From Nioella aestuarii (GTDB lineage Bacteria > Pseudomonadota > Alphaproteobacteria > Rhodobacterales > Rhodobacteraceae), in contig NZ_JBPBBA010000019.1 in the NCBI RefSeq assembly GCF_050896395.1, positions 7,284 to 71,283 on the forward strand: a stretch of 64,000 nt of DNA, read 5' to 3'. Of this stretch, positions 8,613 through 18,044 are shown one piece after another. The translations under genes and the position numbers were made by a program. Position 1 is the stretch's first letter, and each line of letters begins with the position of its first letter. The notes under the pieces were generated by a model, which did not search any database, was not told the origin of the DNA, and worked only from the letters and a program-made list of their open reading frames with translations.

Positions 8613-9566
8613 ATGACCGAATTCACCGACATCCCCGTGCTGGACCTCGCGCCACTGACCGAGGGGCGGGACACAGACGCGCTCGCCCAAGAATTCGCCC
8701 GCGCCTATGGCGAGACCGGCTTTGGCTACGTGGTCAATCACGGCATCCCCAAGGACTTGTGTCAGGGCATTTTCGACGCCTCCCGCCGCTTTCACGCCCT
8801 GCCATTGGCCGCGAAACAGGCGATTGCCGTCAATCGCAACCACCGCGGCTATATCGCCATCAACACCTCAACCGATGTGACGACCGATCTGGCCGAGGTC
8901 ACGAAACCCAACCAATCCGCCAGCTTCATGATGATGCGCGAGGATGCGGCGCATGATCCGGCCGTGTATCTCTCCGGCCAGAACCAGTGGCCCGACCTGC
9001 CCGGCTTTCGCGAAACCTGCGAGGCCTATGCAGCCGCGATGAGCAGCCTTGGCCAACGCCTGATGCGCCTCGCCCTGCAAGCCATCGGCGCCTCCGACAG
9101 CACGATCCTGACGTCCTTTGACGACCCGACCATCTGGCTACGCCTGCTGCACTATCCGCCCATGCCCCCGCAAGCACCTGATGATCTTTACGGTTCGGCT
9201 CCGCACAAGGATTTCGGCTGCCTGACCCTTCTTGCCCAGGACGATGTGGGCGGGTTGCAGGTGATGACGCCGTCGGGCCTTTGGGTCGATGCGCCGCCAA
9301 TGAAAGGGGCCTTTGTGGTTAATGTGGGCGACATGCTGCACCGGATGTCGAACGGGCAGCTTTTGTCCACCCCGCATCGGGTGATCAACCGGTCGGGCCG
9401 CGAACGCTATTCCTGCCCTTTCTTCTATGACCCGCACGTGAATACGACGATCGCCCCCCTGCCCGGAACCGGCACCCCGCGTTTCGATCCACTGATCTTC
9501 GCCGATTTCCTGCGAAGCGAGCTGGAAGCGGGTTATGACGCCCACAAGGTCACCAAGGGGGCTTGA
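8613..9566 (+). CDS. 2-oxoglutarate/Fe(II) oxygenase, isopenicillin-N-synthase-like
   Basis: 317 residues. The N-terminal DIOX_N part (IPVLDLAPL, then GFGYVVNHGI) and C-terminal double-stranded beta helix are both present. The iron ligands are visible as H and D in APHKDFG and the distal H in TPHRVINRSGRERYS, where the following Arg/Ser bind 2-oxoglutarate. Members of this group hydroxylate or desaturate varied small molecules; substrate cannot be read from the sequence. It sits 21 bp after dnaB and 30 bp before alr, so it may be co-transcribed with either, but no pathway link is evident. Confidence 0.9.
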   Translation: MTEFTDIPVLDLAPLTEGRDTDALAQEFARAYGETGFGYVVNHGIPKDLCQGIFDASRRFHALPLAAKQAIAVNRNHRGYIAINTSTDVTTDLAEVTKPNQSASFMMMREDAAHDPAVYLSGQNQWPDLPGFRETCEAYAAAMSSLGQRLMRLALQAIGASDSTILTSFDDPTIWLRLLHYPPMPPQAPDDLYGSAPHKDFGCLTLLAQDDVGGLQVMTPSGLWVDAPPMKGAFVVNVGDMLHRMSNGQLLSTPHRVINRSGRERYSCPFFYDPHVNTTIAPLPGTGTPRFDPLIFADFLRSELEAGYDAHKVTKGA

Positions 9567-9596
9567 CCCGTCGCGCCCGGCACGGAACAAGGCGCC

Positions 9597-10640
9597 ATGG
9601 CTACTGGAACTCTTCATATCGACCTCGACGCGGTCGCGGCCAACTGGGCCGCGCTGGATAGCATGACCAATGTTGAAACCGCCGCCGTGGTGAAGGCGGA
9701 TGGCTATGGGCTGCGCGCAGATAAGGTCGCCCTGCGGCTGGCACGCGCGGGTGTTCGCCGGTTCTTCGTGGCCACCGCCGAGGAAGGCATCAAGCTGCGC
9801 ACCGCCCTTGGGCATGGGTACGAGATCAACGTCTTTTCCGGCCATATGGAGCGCGACACGCCGCTGATCCACGAGGCCGGACTTGTCCCCATGCTGAACA
9901 GCGCTGAACAGGTCACGCGCCATCGGGCCGCGCTGCCCGAGGCCGCCTATGGCGTCCAGCTCGACAGCGGCATGAACCGGCTTGGCATGGAGCCCGCCGA
10001 ATGGGCCAGCCTGCGCAGCGATCTGGAAACCGGGCCACTGACACTTGTGATGAGCCATCTGGCCTGTGCTGACGACCCTGCGCATCAGCAGAACGCCGCG
10101 CAACTGGCCGCTTTCACCGAGATGACCCAAGGCATCACTGTTCCCCGCAGCCTGGCCGCCACCGGCGGTACGCTCCTTGGCCCCGAGTTTCATTTCGACC
10201 TGTGCCGACCTGGCGTGGGTCTTTACGGCGGCTTCCCCTTCGAGGAGGCGACGCCCGTTGTGCGCCTGTCCCTGCCCGTTATTCAGGTCCGTGACCTCGC
10301 TCCGGGCGAAACCGTCGGCTATTCCGCAACATGGACCGCCACGCGACCTTCGAGAATTGCAACGCTGTCGGCGGGCTACGCCGACGGGCTTATCCGCAGA
10401 ATGAGCGATGTGGCCCATCTATGGGCAGGCGACATACCCTGCAAGCTGGCTGGTCGCGTGTCGATGGACCTTTTGACCGTGGACGTGACAGACCTGCCAG
10501 AGATCCCCGAATCCCTCGACATTCTCGGCCCTCACCAGACGGTGGACCAATTGGCCGACGCAGCCGAAACCATCGGCTATGAAATTCTCACCTCGCTCGG
10601 CCCCCGATACCGGCGCCGATATAGCGGAGACGTGGCGTGA
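9597..10640 (+). CDS. alr: alanine racemase
   Basis: 347 residues. PLP enzyme making D-alanine for peptidoglycan. The PLP lysine is in AVVKADGYGL near residue 38. SHLACADDP, a substrate-side segment (QLDSGMNRLG) and GYSATW plus LSAGYADG near the C-terminal beta domain fit the fold III family, whose usual length is about 350-370. Its TGA overlaps the start of mlaE (GTGATC context, 4-bp overlap), so alr, mlaE and mlaF should be translated from one message. Confidence 0.95.
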   Translation: MATGTLHIDLDAVAANWAALDSMTNVETAAVVKADGYGLRADKVALRLARAGVRRFFVATAEEGIKLRTALGHGYEINVFSGHMERDTPLIHEAGLVPMLNSAEQVTRHRAALPEAAYGVQLDSGMNRLGMEPAEWASLRSDLETGPLTLVMSHLACADDPAHQQNAAQLAAFTEMTQGITVPRSLAATGGTLLGPEFHFDLCRPGVGLYGGFPFEEATPVVRLSLPVIQVRDLAPGETVGYSATWTATRPSRIATLSAGYADGLIRRMSDVAHLWAGDIPCKLAGRVSMDLLTVDVTDLPEIPESLDILGPHQTVDQLADAAETIGYEILTSLGPRYRRRYSGDVA

Positions 10641-11419
10641 TCCTGACCGCCCCCCTTGCGGCGCTCGGCCGCTCGACCCTTGCGTTGCTGGCCTCTGTCG
10701 GGCGGGTGGCGATCTATGCCGTGCAGCTCTTGCGCCACATGCTGACGCCTCCTTGGTATCCGCGTGAATTTCTGGTGCAGGTGCTGCAGATCGGTTGGCT
10801 GTCCCTGCCCGTCGTCGGGTTGACAGCACTCTTCACAGGTGGTGCGCTGGCCCTGCAAATCTACGCAGGCGGGTCGCGCTTCAACGCTGAAACGGTGGTG
10901 CCATCCATCGTCGCCATCGGTATCGCACGAGAGCTTGGCCCGGTGCTTGGTGGTCTTATGGTGGCAGGCCGTGTCGCCGCCGCCATCGCCGCCGAAATCG
11001 GCACAATGAAGGTGACAGAACAGATCGACGCCCTTGTCACCCTTTCCACCAACCCGATGAAATACCTGACCGTGCCACGGGTTCTGGCGGCCACCCTGAC
11101 CCTGCCGATCCTTGTCGCGGTCGGTGATTCCATCGGCATTTTCGGCGGCTACCTCGTGGGCACCACGCGCCTTGGCTTCAATCCGGCCAATTACCTGCAC
11201 AACACCGCCGATTTTCTGGAGGCATGGGACGTTATTTCCGGCCTGATCAAAGGCGCGGTCTTTGGCTTCATCGTGGCGCTGATGGGCTGCTATCACGGAA
11301 TGAACTCGGGCCGGGGCGCGCGCGGTGTGGGCAAGGCCACGACCAACGCGGTTGTCTCTGCCTCGATCCTGATCCTCGCCGCCAACTATCTGCTGACGGG
11401 GCTGTTCTTTACATCATGA
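10637..11419 (+). CDS. mlaE: MlaE-family ABC transporter permease
   Basis: 260 residues, the same length as E. coli MlaE. Five to six hydrophobic segments, with the family signature EIGTMKVTEQIDAL (the conserved EQ/IDAL loop contacting the ATPase) in the middle and FGGYLVGT afterwards. It forms the membrane part of a lipid transporter that moves phospholipids between outer and inner membranes. The start overlaps alr and the TGA overlaps the ATG of mlaF. The usual partner genes for the substrate-binding MCE protein (MlaD), MlaC and MlaB are absent here, so they must lie elsewhere if the system is complete. Confidence 0.92.
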   Translation: MILTAPLAALGRSTLALLASVGRVAIYAVQLLRHMLTPPWYPREFLVQVLQIGWLSLPVVGLTALFTGGALALQIYAGGSRFNAETVVPSIVAIGIARELGPVLGGLMVAGRVAAAIAAEIGTMKVTEQIDALVTLSTNPMKYLTVPRVLAATLTLPILVAVGDSIGIFGGYLVGTTRLGFNPANYLHNTADFLEAWDVISGLIKGAVFGFIVALMGCYHGMNSGRGARGVGKATTNAVVSASILILAANYLLTGLFFTS

Positions 11420-12162
11420 TTGAAATCAGCACCCTTCACAAAGCCTTCGGCCCCAACCGCGTCTTGCAAGGCGTTGATCTGACAGTGGAAAGCGGAACCT
11501 CCACAGTCATAATCGGCGGCTCTGGCACCGGGAAATCGGTGCTGTTGAAATGCATTCTGGGGCTGGTGAAACCTGATGGCGGCACCATCCTTCTCGATGG
11601 CGAAGACGTGGCAAAGGCCGAACGCGATGCCTTCCTAGCCAAGTTCGGGATGCTGTTTCAGGGCGGCGCGCTTTTTGATTCCATGTCGGTCTGGCAGAAC
11701 GTCGCCTTTCGGCTGCTGCGCGGGTCTTTGAAACGCCCCGTCGCAGAGGCGCGAGAGATCGCGATTGAAAAGCTGCGACGGGTTGGCCTGACGCCCGATG
11801 TGGCTGACAAATTCCCCGCTGAATTATCGGGTGGTATGCAAAAACGCGTGGGGCTGGCGCGCGCCATCGCGGCAGAGCCTCAGGTGATTTTCTTCGACGA
11901 ACCGACGACCGGGCTCGACCCGATCATGGCGGGGGTCATCAACGAGTTGATCCGAGAGATTGTCGTTGAAATGGGCGCGACCGCGATGACCATCACCCAT
12001 GACATGAGCTCGGTGCGCGCCATCGCCGACCGGGTCGCCATGCTGCATGTAGGCGTCATTCGGTGGGAAGGCCCGGTTGCGGAAATGGACAACGCAGACG
12101 ACCCCTATTTGCGGCAGTTCATTACCGGGTCGGCTGATGGCCCGATCGAGGCGGTGCGCTGA
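11416..12162 (+). CDS. mlaF: MlaF-family ABC transporter ATP-binding protein
   Basis: 248 residues from the ATG at 11416 inside the ATGA overlap with mlaE; a longer open frame upstream lies inside mlaE and is rejected. Walker A GGSGTGKSVL is near residue 36, Q-loop MLFQGGALFDSM, ABC signature LSGGMQKRVGLA, Walker B VIFFDEPTTGLD and the H-loop ITHDM. FQGGALFDSM and GGMQKR are typical of the Mla/Ttg2A branch. It should power the permease encoded just upstream in phospholipid transport at the inner membrane. Confidence 0.95.
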   Translation: MIEISTLHKAFGPNRVLQGVDLTVESGTSTVIIGGSGTGKSVLLKCILGLVKPDGGTILLDGEDVAKAERDAFLAKFGMLFQGGALFDSMSVWQNVAFRLLRGSLKRPVAEAREIAIEKLRRVGLTPDVADKFPAELSGGMQKRVGLARAIAAEPQVIFFDEPTTGLDPIMAGVINELIREIVVEMGATAMTITHDMSSVRAIADRVAMLHVGVIRWEGPVAEMDNADDPYLRQFITGSADGPIEAVR

Positions 12163-12225
12163 CCTGCCCTCTGGTGGCGAGGTGGAGGCTGGCTTAGGTC
12201 AGGCTTAGTCACAAGGGCCCCAGCC

Positions 12226-12597
12226 ATGGATATCTTTCCCCTCATCCTGCCGTTTGCAACCCTGGTCAGCTTCTATGCGATCCTCACAAGCCTCAGTTGG
12301 CTGCGCCGCTTCATCGGGGAACGCATGGCCGCCCGGCGCAAGGGTATGATCCTGAACCTCACACGCCGCGCGGTGCCTCCGATCATTGCCGGCCTGATCC
12401 TGCTGATTGCGGGCGGTGCTTTGGGGCTGGTCGATTACATCCCGCTCGCCATCTTGCTCATTGCAGGCGGCGTCGCCTTTGGTGTGCACAAGGGGCTCTC
12501 TGATCTCCACAGTCAAAACTGGCGCGAGCTGGCCCTTCGCGGCGCGATCACATTGGCACTGACACTCTTCACCCTATGGCAACTGGGCGTTATCTGA
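12226..12597 (+). CDS. small membrane protein of unknown function
   Basis: 123 residues with a GGG-type ribosome site (AAGGG) 8 bases before the ATG. Hydrophobic segments at about residues 3-23, 50-68, 70-86 and 103-121 predict four spans; a basic loop (RFIGERMAARRKGM) follows the first span, which suggests that loop is cytoplasmic. The tail TLWQLGVI is hydrophobic. No family recognised. It lies 63 bp after mlaF and is followed by a dispersed repeat. Confidence 0.65.
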   Translation: MDIFPLILPFATLVSFYAILTSLSWLRRFIGERMAARRKGMILNLTRRAVPPIIAGLILLIAGGALGLVDYIPLAILLIAGGVAFGVHKGLSDLHSQNWRELALRGAITLALTLFTLWQLGVI

Positions 12598-12649
12598 CCC
12601 GTTAACAAACCCTGAATGGCCCGCCGATAACCTTAACGCGGCGCTCTTC

Positions 12650-12684
12650 CCCTTCTTCTTGGCCCAAATACTCCCGCCGGAGGC
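12650..12684 (+). repeat. dispersed TTCTTCTTGGCCCAAATACTC element, copy 1
   Basis: The stretch TTCTTCTTGGCCCAAATACT followed by CCCGCCGGAGGC is repeated, with small changes, at 46519-46550 and 60535-60565. The CTCC-CGCC-GGAG part can fold into a short stem. It lies in the 143-bp gap before the nucleoside hydrolase gene. Confidence 0.75.
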
Positions 12685-12740
12685 GTTGCAAAGCACGTTT
12701 CCATGGATACTCTGACATCTCGCGCGCAACAGGAGACCCC

Positions 12741-13679
12741 ATGCCCCGCAAGATCATCATCGACACAGATCCCGGTCAGGACGACGCGGTTGCCATCCTT
12801 CTGGCTCTGGCCAGCCCCGAGGATATCGAGGTTCTGGGGATCACCGCCGTCGCCGGAAACGTTCCTCTTGACCTGACCGCCAAGAACGCCCGCAAGGTCT
12901 GCGAGGTGGCCGGTCGACCTGACGTCAAGGTGTTCGCTGGCTGTGACAGGCCGCTCGCTCATACGCTGGTGACGGCGGAACATGTGCATGGCAAGACAGG
13001 GCTGGACGGGCCGGACCTGCCGGAACCTCAGATGGAACTGCAAGACCAGCACGGCGTCGATTTCATCATTGACACCTTGCGCGCAGAAGCCGCTGGTCGC
13101 GTCACGCTTTGCCCGCTTGGGCCGCTCACGAACATCGCCACAGCTTTGCAAAAGGCACCTGATATCGCCGAGAAGGTACAGGAAATCGTGCTGATGGGCG
13201 GCGCATATTTTCAGGTTGGAAACATCACGCCGGCGGCAGAATTCAACATTTACGTTGACCCGGAAGCTGCTGATATTGTGTTCAAATCCGGAATTCCCAT
13301 CGTGGTCATGCCGCTTGATATCACCCACAAGGCCCTGGTCACCGGCCCACGCAACGAGGCGTTCCGCCAGCTTGGCACTGACCCCGGCCGCATTGTCGCG
13401 GAATGGACCGATTTCTTCGAACGGTTCGACAAGGAAAAATACGGCTCTGCCGGCGCACCGCTGCATGACCCCACTGTGATCGCCTACCTGATCCGCCCCG
13501 ATCTGTTCACCGGGCGGCACATCAATGTAGAGATTGAAACCAAGTCCGATCTGACCCGTGGCATGACGGTCGCGGACTGGTGGCGCGTGACCGACCGCGC
13601 GCCCAATGCGATGTTCATGGGTGGCATCGACGCTGACGGGTTCTTTGCGCTTCTGACCGAACGCATCGCCCGGCTATGA
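12741..13679 (+). CDS. inosine-uridine preferring nucleoside hydrolase
   Basis: 312 residues. The N-terminal calcium-binding signature IIIDTDPGQDDAVA (D8, D10, D14, D15) is complete, followed by GITAVAGN, GPLTNIA and the EFNIYVDPEAA segment with the substrate-side Asn and Glu, and the late HDP motif (LHDPTVIAY). The family hydrolyses the N-glycosidic bond of nucleosides to base plus ribose in the cytosol for salvage; preference among bases cannot be told. Its TGA overlaps the start of a GNAT acetyltransferase gene by 4 bp. Confidence 0.95.
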   Translation: MPRKIIIDTDPGQDDAVAILLALASPEDIEVLGITAVAGNVPLDLTAKNARKVCEVAGRPDVKVFAGCDRPLAHTLVTAEHVHGKTGLDGPDLPEPQMELQDQHGVDFIIDTLRAEAAGRVTLCPLGPLTNIATALQKAPDIAEKVQEIVLMGGAYFQVGNITPAAEFNIYVDPEAADIVFKSGIPIVVMPLDITHKALVTGPRNEAFRQLGTDPGRIVAEWTDFFERFDKEKYGSAGAPLHDPTVIAYLIRPDLFTGRHINVEIETKSDLTRGMTVADWWRVTDRAPNAMFMGGIDADGFFALLTERIARL

Positions 13680-14149
13680 TCCTGCGACCAGCGACCCCCG
13701 AAGATCTGCCCAGATTGCTGCCCCTCGTTGCGTCCTATCACGCCCATGAAGGGATAACTTCGCGACCTGACCAGGCCCTTGCCGATACGCTTCTGGGGCT
13801 GCTGGCGCATCCAGACCGGGGCCGGATATGGCTGATTGAACAGGACGGTCAGCCCGCCGGATATCTTGCCATTGCCTTCGGCTACTCTATCGAGCTTGGG
13901 GGGAGGGAAGCGGCGATCGACGAAATCTTCGTTACTCCCGACCACAGGGGCAAGGGCCTCGGGGCGAAAGCGTTAACCTCGTTTCTGGATTGGGCAAAGC
14001 ACGAGCATCTTGTGGCCATCCATCTGGACGTGGCCCCCGACAATGACGGGGCGCGCAGGCTCTATGCGCGGCTCGGGTTCGAAAGTTTCATGGGCTATGA
14101 GCTGATGTCCTGCCTGCTGCCCTCTGGCATTGCGCCCGAGGGGCATTAA
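13676..14149 (+). CDS. GNAT family N-acetyltransferase
   Basis: 157 residues, starting in an ATGA overlap with the nucleoside hydrolase. The acetyl-CoA pocket is visible as IDEIFVTPDHRGKGLGAKAL, the R/Q-x-x-G-x-G/A motif of GNAT proteins, followed by LDVAPDNDGARRLYARLGFE, the conserved C-terminal motif B. The acetyl acceptor is unknown. Translational coupling to a nucleoside hydrolase hints at shared regulation but not at a substrate. Confidence 0.9.
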   Translation: MILRPATPEDLPRLLPLVASYHAHEGITSRPDQALADTLLGLLAHPDRGRIWLIEQDGQPAGYLAIAFGYSIELGGREAAIDEIFVTPDHRGKGLGAKALTSFLDWAKHEHLVAIHLDVAPDNDGARRLYARLGFESFMGYELMSCLLPSGIAPEGH

Positions 14150-14175
14150 CTATGTCAAGGTAAGAGGACACCCCC

Positions 14176-15603
14176 ATGCAAATCGCCTTCGACAATTCCT
14201 ATGCCCGCCTGCCCGGCCGCTTTTTCGCACCCCTCGCGCCGACGCCGGTTCGCGCGCCTTCGCTGATCAAGGTAAATGACGGCCTTGCACGAGATCTCGG
14301 CCTTGACCCGGCGGCGTTAACCACGCCTGACGGTATTGCCATGCTTGCCGGAAATCAGGTGCCCGATGGCGCCGCGCCGCTGGCGCAGGCCTATGCGGGC
14401 CACCAGTTCGGTGGCTGGGTACCGCAGCTTGGCGACGGACGGGCGGTGCTGCTCGGTGAGGTGATCGACCAAACCGGCATCCGGCGCGACATTCAGCTGA
14501 AAGGCTCTGGCCCCACGCCGTTTTCGCGCCGGGGCGACGGGCGCGCCTGGCTGGGACCAGTCCTGCGCGAATACGTGGTCAGCGAAGCGATGCACGCGCT
14601 CGGCATTCCCACAACACGCGCGCTTGCGGCGGTGACAACGGGTGAACAGGTCCATCGCGAACGGGTTCTGCCCGGTGCCGTTCTGACCCGTGTTGCCAGT
14701 TCCCATATTCGTGTCGGCACCTTTCAGTTCTTTGCCGCGCGCGGGGACGAAGAGGCGCTGAAAGCGCTGACAGATCATGTGATCGCCCGCCATTACCCCG
14801 AGGCGGAAACGCCGCTTGATCTGCTGTCTGCCGTTGTCGCGGCACAGGCGCGGCTAATTGCGAAGTGGATGGGGGTGGGGTTCATCCACGGGGTGATGAA
14901 CACCGACAATATGTCCATTGCAGGCGAAACCATAGACTATGGCCCCTGCGCCTTTATGGATGACTATCACCCCGACACGGTGTTTTCCTCCATCGACCGG
15001 ATGGGGCGCTATGCCTATCGCAAACAGCCCGAGATTGCGGTCTGGAACCTTGCCCAATTCGCCACCGCGCTGTTGCCGATCATGGGCATGGCGCACAAAG
15101 ACGCGGTCGAAGTTGCGACACGGGTGATCGAAGGGTTTGCCGATCTCTTCGGCGCGGCCTGGGAGGCAGAGTTCACCGCCAAGTTGGGGTTGGCCCAAAC
15201 GGAGGAAGAAGATGTCGCACTCACCTATGACCTGCTGATGCGCATGGCCAAGGGTCAGGCGGATTTCACACGGGTCTTCAGGGCCTTGTCAGGTGAGAAT
15301 CCCGAAAACGCTCGGACGGAATTCAGCGATCCCACCCTGTTTGATGCGTGGTTGCCTCGTTGGCAGGCGCGCATACTGACCACGGGTCGCGTGGCCCGGA
15401 TGCAAGCTGCAAACCCTGCCTTCATCCCGCGGAATCACCGGGTGGAGGAGGCGATTGCGGCTGCCGTCGACGGCGACTACGCCCCGTTTGAACGCCTGAC
15501 TGCCGTCCTCGTCCACCCTTTCAGGGATCAACCGGAACACGTTGAGCTGATGGCCGCGCCAGCGCCAGAGGAAATCGTGCAAGCGACCTTCTGCGGCACC
15601 TAG
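14176..15603 (+). CDS. selO: protein adenylyltransferase SelO (YdiU/UPF0061)
   Basis: 475 residues, close to E. coli SelO (478). It starts FDNSYARLPGRFF, which is typical. SelO is a pseudokinase-fold enzyme that transfers AMP to Ser, Thr or Tyr of proteins under oxidative stress. Visible family segments are YAGHQFGGWVPQLGDGRA (nucleotide loop), QLKGSGPTPFSRRGDGRAWLGP, GVMNTDNMSIAGETIDYGPCAFMD (catalytic Asn and metal Asp), and the C-terminal FCGT, whose Cys is the redox residue in the family. The TAG stop is shared head-to-head with the convergent membrane-protein gene through one CTAG. Confidence 0.95.
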   Translation: MQIAFDNSYARLPGRFFAPLAPTPVRAPSLIKVNDGLARDLGLDPAALTTPDGIAMLAGNQVPDGAAPLAQAYAGHQFGGWVPQLGDGRAVLLGEVIDQTGIRRDIQLKGSGPTPFSRRGDGRAWLGPVLREYVVSEAMHALGIPTTRALAAVTTGEQVHRERVLPGAVLTRVASSHIRVGTFQFFAARGDEEALKALTDHVIARHYPEAETPLDLLSAVVAAQARLIAKWMGVGFIHGVMNTDNMSIAGETIDYGPCAFMDDYHPDTVFSSIDRMGRYAYRKQPEIAVWNLAQFATALLPIMGMAHKDAVEVATRVIEGFADLFGAAWEAEFTAKLGLAQTEEEDVALTYDLLMRMAKGQADFTRVFRALSGENPENARTEFSDPTLFDAWLPRWQARILTTGRVARMQAANPAFIPRNHRVEEAIAAAVDGDYAPFERLTAVLVHPFRDQPEHVELMAAPAPEEIVQATFCGT

Positions 15604-16247
15604 CGCCTGCGCCGGAAGCGCCGGAACAGACGGCTGTTCAGGGCAACAAAGTCATCGACCAACGCCGAAACGGACCCATGCGCCTGCCCACGCAGGTAAA
15701 GCCCGCCCATGGTGCCGCCAAGGCTTGCGCCGATCACATCGACGATCAGGTCGCCCATCGTGTCAGGCAAGCCCGATTTCTGCATGTTGAGGCCAAAGGC
15801 CTGATCCATTGCGAACTCGAAGATTTCCCACAAGACCCCGATCATGATCCCGATAGAGGCCCCCAACAGCCCCATGGCCCATGGCGGCGCGGCATAGCGG
15901 TCGCCTTCGAACAGGATGAAGACGAACAGGAACCCCGCAATACCAAAGCCCACGGCAGACAGCCCGTGCAGCGCGATGTCCCACCACCAGAGCCGTTCGT
16001 AGAAGTCAAAGACCTCGCCCAGAAAGAGCGTTGCGAAGACGAAGACCACGGCCATCGCAACGATGCTGGGTGGCAGGCGGATATGCAGCCGCGACGCCAG
16101 GAACAACGGCGTCATCGACAGCGATAGCGTTCCCAAGGCCACGAAGGCCGCCGTCCAGCGCCCTGTGATCAGGGCGGCAACCACTTCCAGCGCCAGACCA
16201 CCCCAGATCAGATAGGTCAGACGGCTTTGATTTCTGAGCGCCTGCAT
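15600..16247 (-). CDS. DUF2238/YjdF-like integral membrane protein
   Basis: 215 residues from the ATG at 16247, preceded by GGAGGATTGCGGCGG; a longer frame upstream is not supported by a ribosome site. Six hydrophobic segments are visible. FDFYERLWWWDIALHGLSAVGFGIAGF and EIFEFAMDQAFGLNMQKSGLPDTMGDLIVDVIGA match the charged, metal-ligand-like pattern (E, D, H, E, D, D within membrane spans) of the YjdF/DUF2238 family. Function unknown. The tail is very basic (RLFRRFRRRR). It converges on selO with overlapping stop codons. Confidence 0.8.
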   Translation of the reverse strand: MQALRNQSRLTYLIWGGLALEVVAALITGRWTAAFVALGTLSLSMTPLFLASRLHIRLPPSIVAMAVVFVFATLFLGEVFDFYERLWWWDIALHGLSAVGFGIAGFLFVFILFEGDRYAAPPWAMGLLGASIGIMIGVLWEIFEFAMDQAFGLNMQKSGLPDTMGDLIVDVIGASLGGTMGGLYLRGQAHGSVSALVDDFVALNSRLFRRFRRRR

Positions 16248-16343
16248 CCGCCGCAATCCTCCGTTCTGCCTCAAGATAGGCACCTTGCACGCTGTCGCAA
16301 TGGCAGGGCTTGCACCGGACGCTTGCACAGGCAAACTGTCCTC

Positions 16344-17066
16344 ATGCCCTATCCTCCCGCGAAAGCCCCCGGCCTGATCCGTGTCGCCAGCTACAACCTG
16401 CACAAATGTGTAGGGCTGGACCGCCGCCGCGATCCGCATCGGGTGGCGCGGGTGTTGGCCGGGCTTGGTGCGGATGTTGTCGCGGTACAAGAGATCGACA
16501 AACGCCTGCCCCCGCGCCCCACGGCCCTGCCAAGAGAGGTGATTGACGCGGAAACCGGGCTGCACCCTGCACCGGTTGCCGAAACCACGGTCAGCCTAGG
16601 GTGGCATGGCAATGGGCTGCTGCTGGCCCCCGGATGGCGGATGGACCATCTGCATCGACTGCCTCTGCCGGGGCTGGAGCCACGCGGCGCGCTGATTGCC
16701 GATCTGTCCGGCCCGAATGGCCCGCTAAGGGTGGTGGCCACGCATCTCGGCCTGCGCCGTTTGGATCGGCAGCGCCAGATGACCCAGATCATGGCGTCGC
16801 TGAACCTGCGGCCCGACATGCCGACCGTGTTGCTCGGTGATCTGAATGAATGGGCCCCTCACGAAGGGTTCGCGCCATTGGACCCGTTCTTCACCCTCCA
16901 CAACCCCGGCCGCAGCTTTCACGCCCGCCGGCTTATCGCCGCGCTGGACCGGGTGGCGACCGGGCCGGGTATCGCGGTGTCAGATCTGGGCACCTGCCGA
17001 TCGGGCGAAGCTGGCCGCGCCTCGGACCACTTGCCTATCTGGGCTGATTTGCACGTGGTCGGTTGA
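16344..17066 (+). CDS. endonuclease/exonuclease/phosphatase (EEP) family protein
   Basis: 240 residues from the ATG at 16344. The EEP motifs occur in order: VASYNLHKCVG (N), VVAVQEID (catalytic Glu), VVATHLGL (His), LLGDLNEW (Asp/Asn) and RASDHLPIWADL (Asp/His). This metal-dependent phosphodiesterase fold covers DNases, sphingomyelinases and inositol phosphatases, so substrate is open. No signal peptide, so it should be cytoplasmic, unlike the second EEP protein at 31222-32145. Its last 32 bp overlap the convergent DMT transporter gene. Confidence 0.9.
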   Translation: MPYPPAKAPGLIRVASYNLHKCVGLDRRRDPHRVARVLAGLGADVVAVQEIDKRLPPRPTALPREVIDAETGLHPAPVAETTVSLGWHGNGLLLAPGWRMDHLHRLPLPGLEPRGALIADLSGPNGPLRVVATHLGLRRLDRQRQMTQIMASLNLRPDMPTVLLGDLNEWAPHEGFAPLDPFFTLHNPGRSFHARRLIAALDRVATGPGIAVSDLGTCRSGEAGRASDHLPIWADLHVVG

Positions 17067-17931
17067 TCAGCACCAGCCCGACACAAACCAGAACCAGCGA
17101 TATCAGGATGGTCGGGCCCAGTGTCTCGCCAAGCAGCGCCCATCCCAGCACAACCCCCAGAACCGGGGTCAGAAAGCTGAACGAGGCGACGCTGGAGGCT
17201 GGATAGATGGACAAAAGCCAGAACCAGAACAAGAACCCCATCGACGCGACGCAGACGATCTGAAAGATCAAAAGGCCCAGGTGATACACCTGAAAATCCC
17301 GAATGAAGGGGCCGAACCACAGCGACAGGATCAGCAAGGCCGGTGCCGAGATAACCAACTGCCAGAACAGTTGCATCTCGGGCCGGGTTTTGCTGACCGG
17401 CGCAACGCGCGCCAAAAGAGCGATCCCCGCCCAGCACATCGCAGCACACAACGCCAGCGCGTCGCCCAGCAACGTGGCCTCCCCCGATCCGCCACGGTCC
17501 AGCACCGCAATGGCAACACCCAGAACCGCCAGCCCCTGCCCGGCCAGCTTCAGCGGTGTCAGCCTATCGCCGTCCAACAGGAAATGCCCGGCAAACCCCA
17601 GCCAGACGGGCATGGTGTAGAACAGGATCGAGGTGCGTGCGACGGTGGTCCAGTCTAGCGCGAAAAAGAGACAGCTGAACTCGATGGAGAAAAGCAGCCC
17701 CATCAGCACGCCAGAGGGTACTGTCCCCGGACGAATGCGAAACTCCACCCCGCGCAACCGCATCCACACTAGCAACACCAGCAAAGCGCCCAGCGACCGG
17801 ATCCCCGCCATGAACACCGGCTGCAACCCGGTATTGCCCAGTTTGATCGCCACCTGATTGATGCCCAGCAGCATCGCAAAGCCGGTCAGGGACAGCATCC
17901 CGAACATGTCGAGTGAGGTCTTGCGCTCCAT
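17035..17931 (-). CDS. DMT superfamily transporter (EamA)
   Basis: 298 residues from the ATG at 17931, preceded by AAGGACAAGGG. Ten hydrophobic segments in two repeated halves mark an EamA-type drug/metabolite exporter; family-like turns are LGINQVAIKLGNTGLQPVFMAGIRS near the start and SFLTPVLGVVLGWALLGE near the end. Substrate cannot be predicted. One of four DMT genes in the window, and not part of the tandem pair at 20899-22776. Confidence 0.9.
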   Translation of the reverse strand: MERKTSLDMFGMLSLTGFAMLLGINQVAIKLGNTGLQPVFMAGIRSLGALLVLLVWMRLRGVEFRIRPGTVPSGVLMGLLFSIEFSCLFFALDWTTVARTSILFYTMPVWLGFAGHFLLDGDRLTPLKLAGQGLAVLGVAIAVLDRGGSGEATLLGDALALCAAMCWAGIALLARVAPVSKTRPEMQLFWQLVISAPALLILSLWFGPFIRDFQVYHLGLLIFQIVCVASMGFLFWFWLLSIYPASSVASFSFLTPVLGVVLGWALLGETLGPTILISLVLVCVGLVLINRPRANQPR

Positions 17932-18044
17932 CCCTTGTCCTTCACAGGTGAACCATCTGCCCACAAGACCCGACCCATGGACAGTGTCAAGCGTTGCCTG
18001 ACCGTGCTAACCACTGTGCAACTCCATTCGCCAGGACTGTCGCG

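Noticed and set aside
9138..10418. A 426-codon minus-strand frame
   Set aside because: Antisense to the oxygenase and alr genes; no motif or ribosome site.
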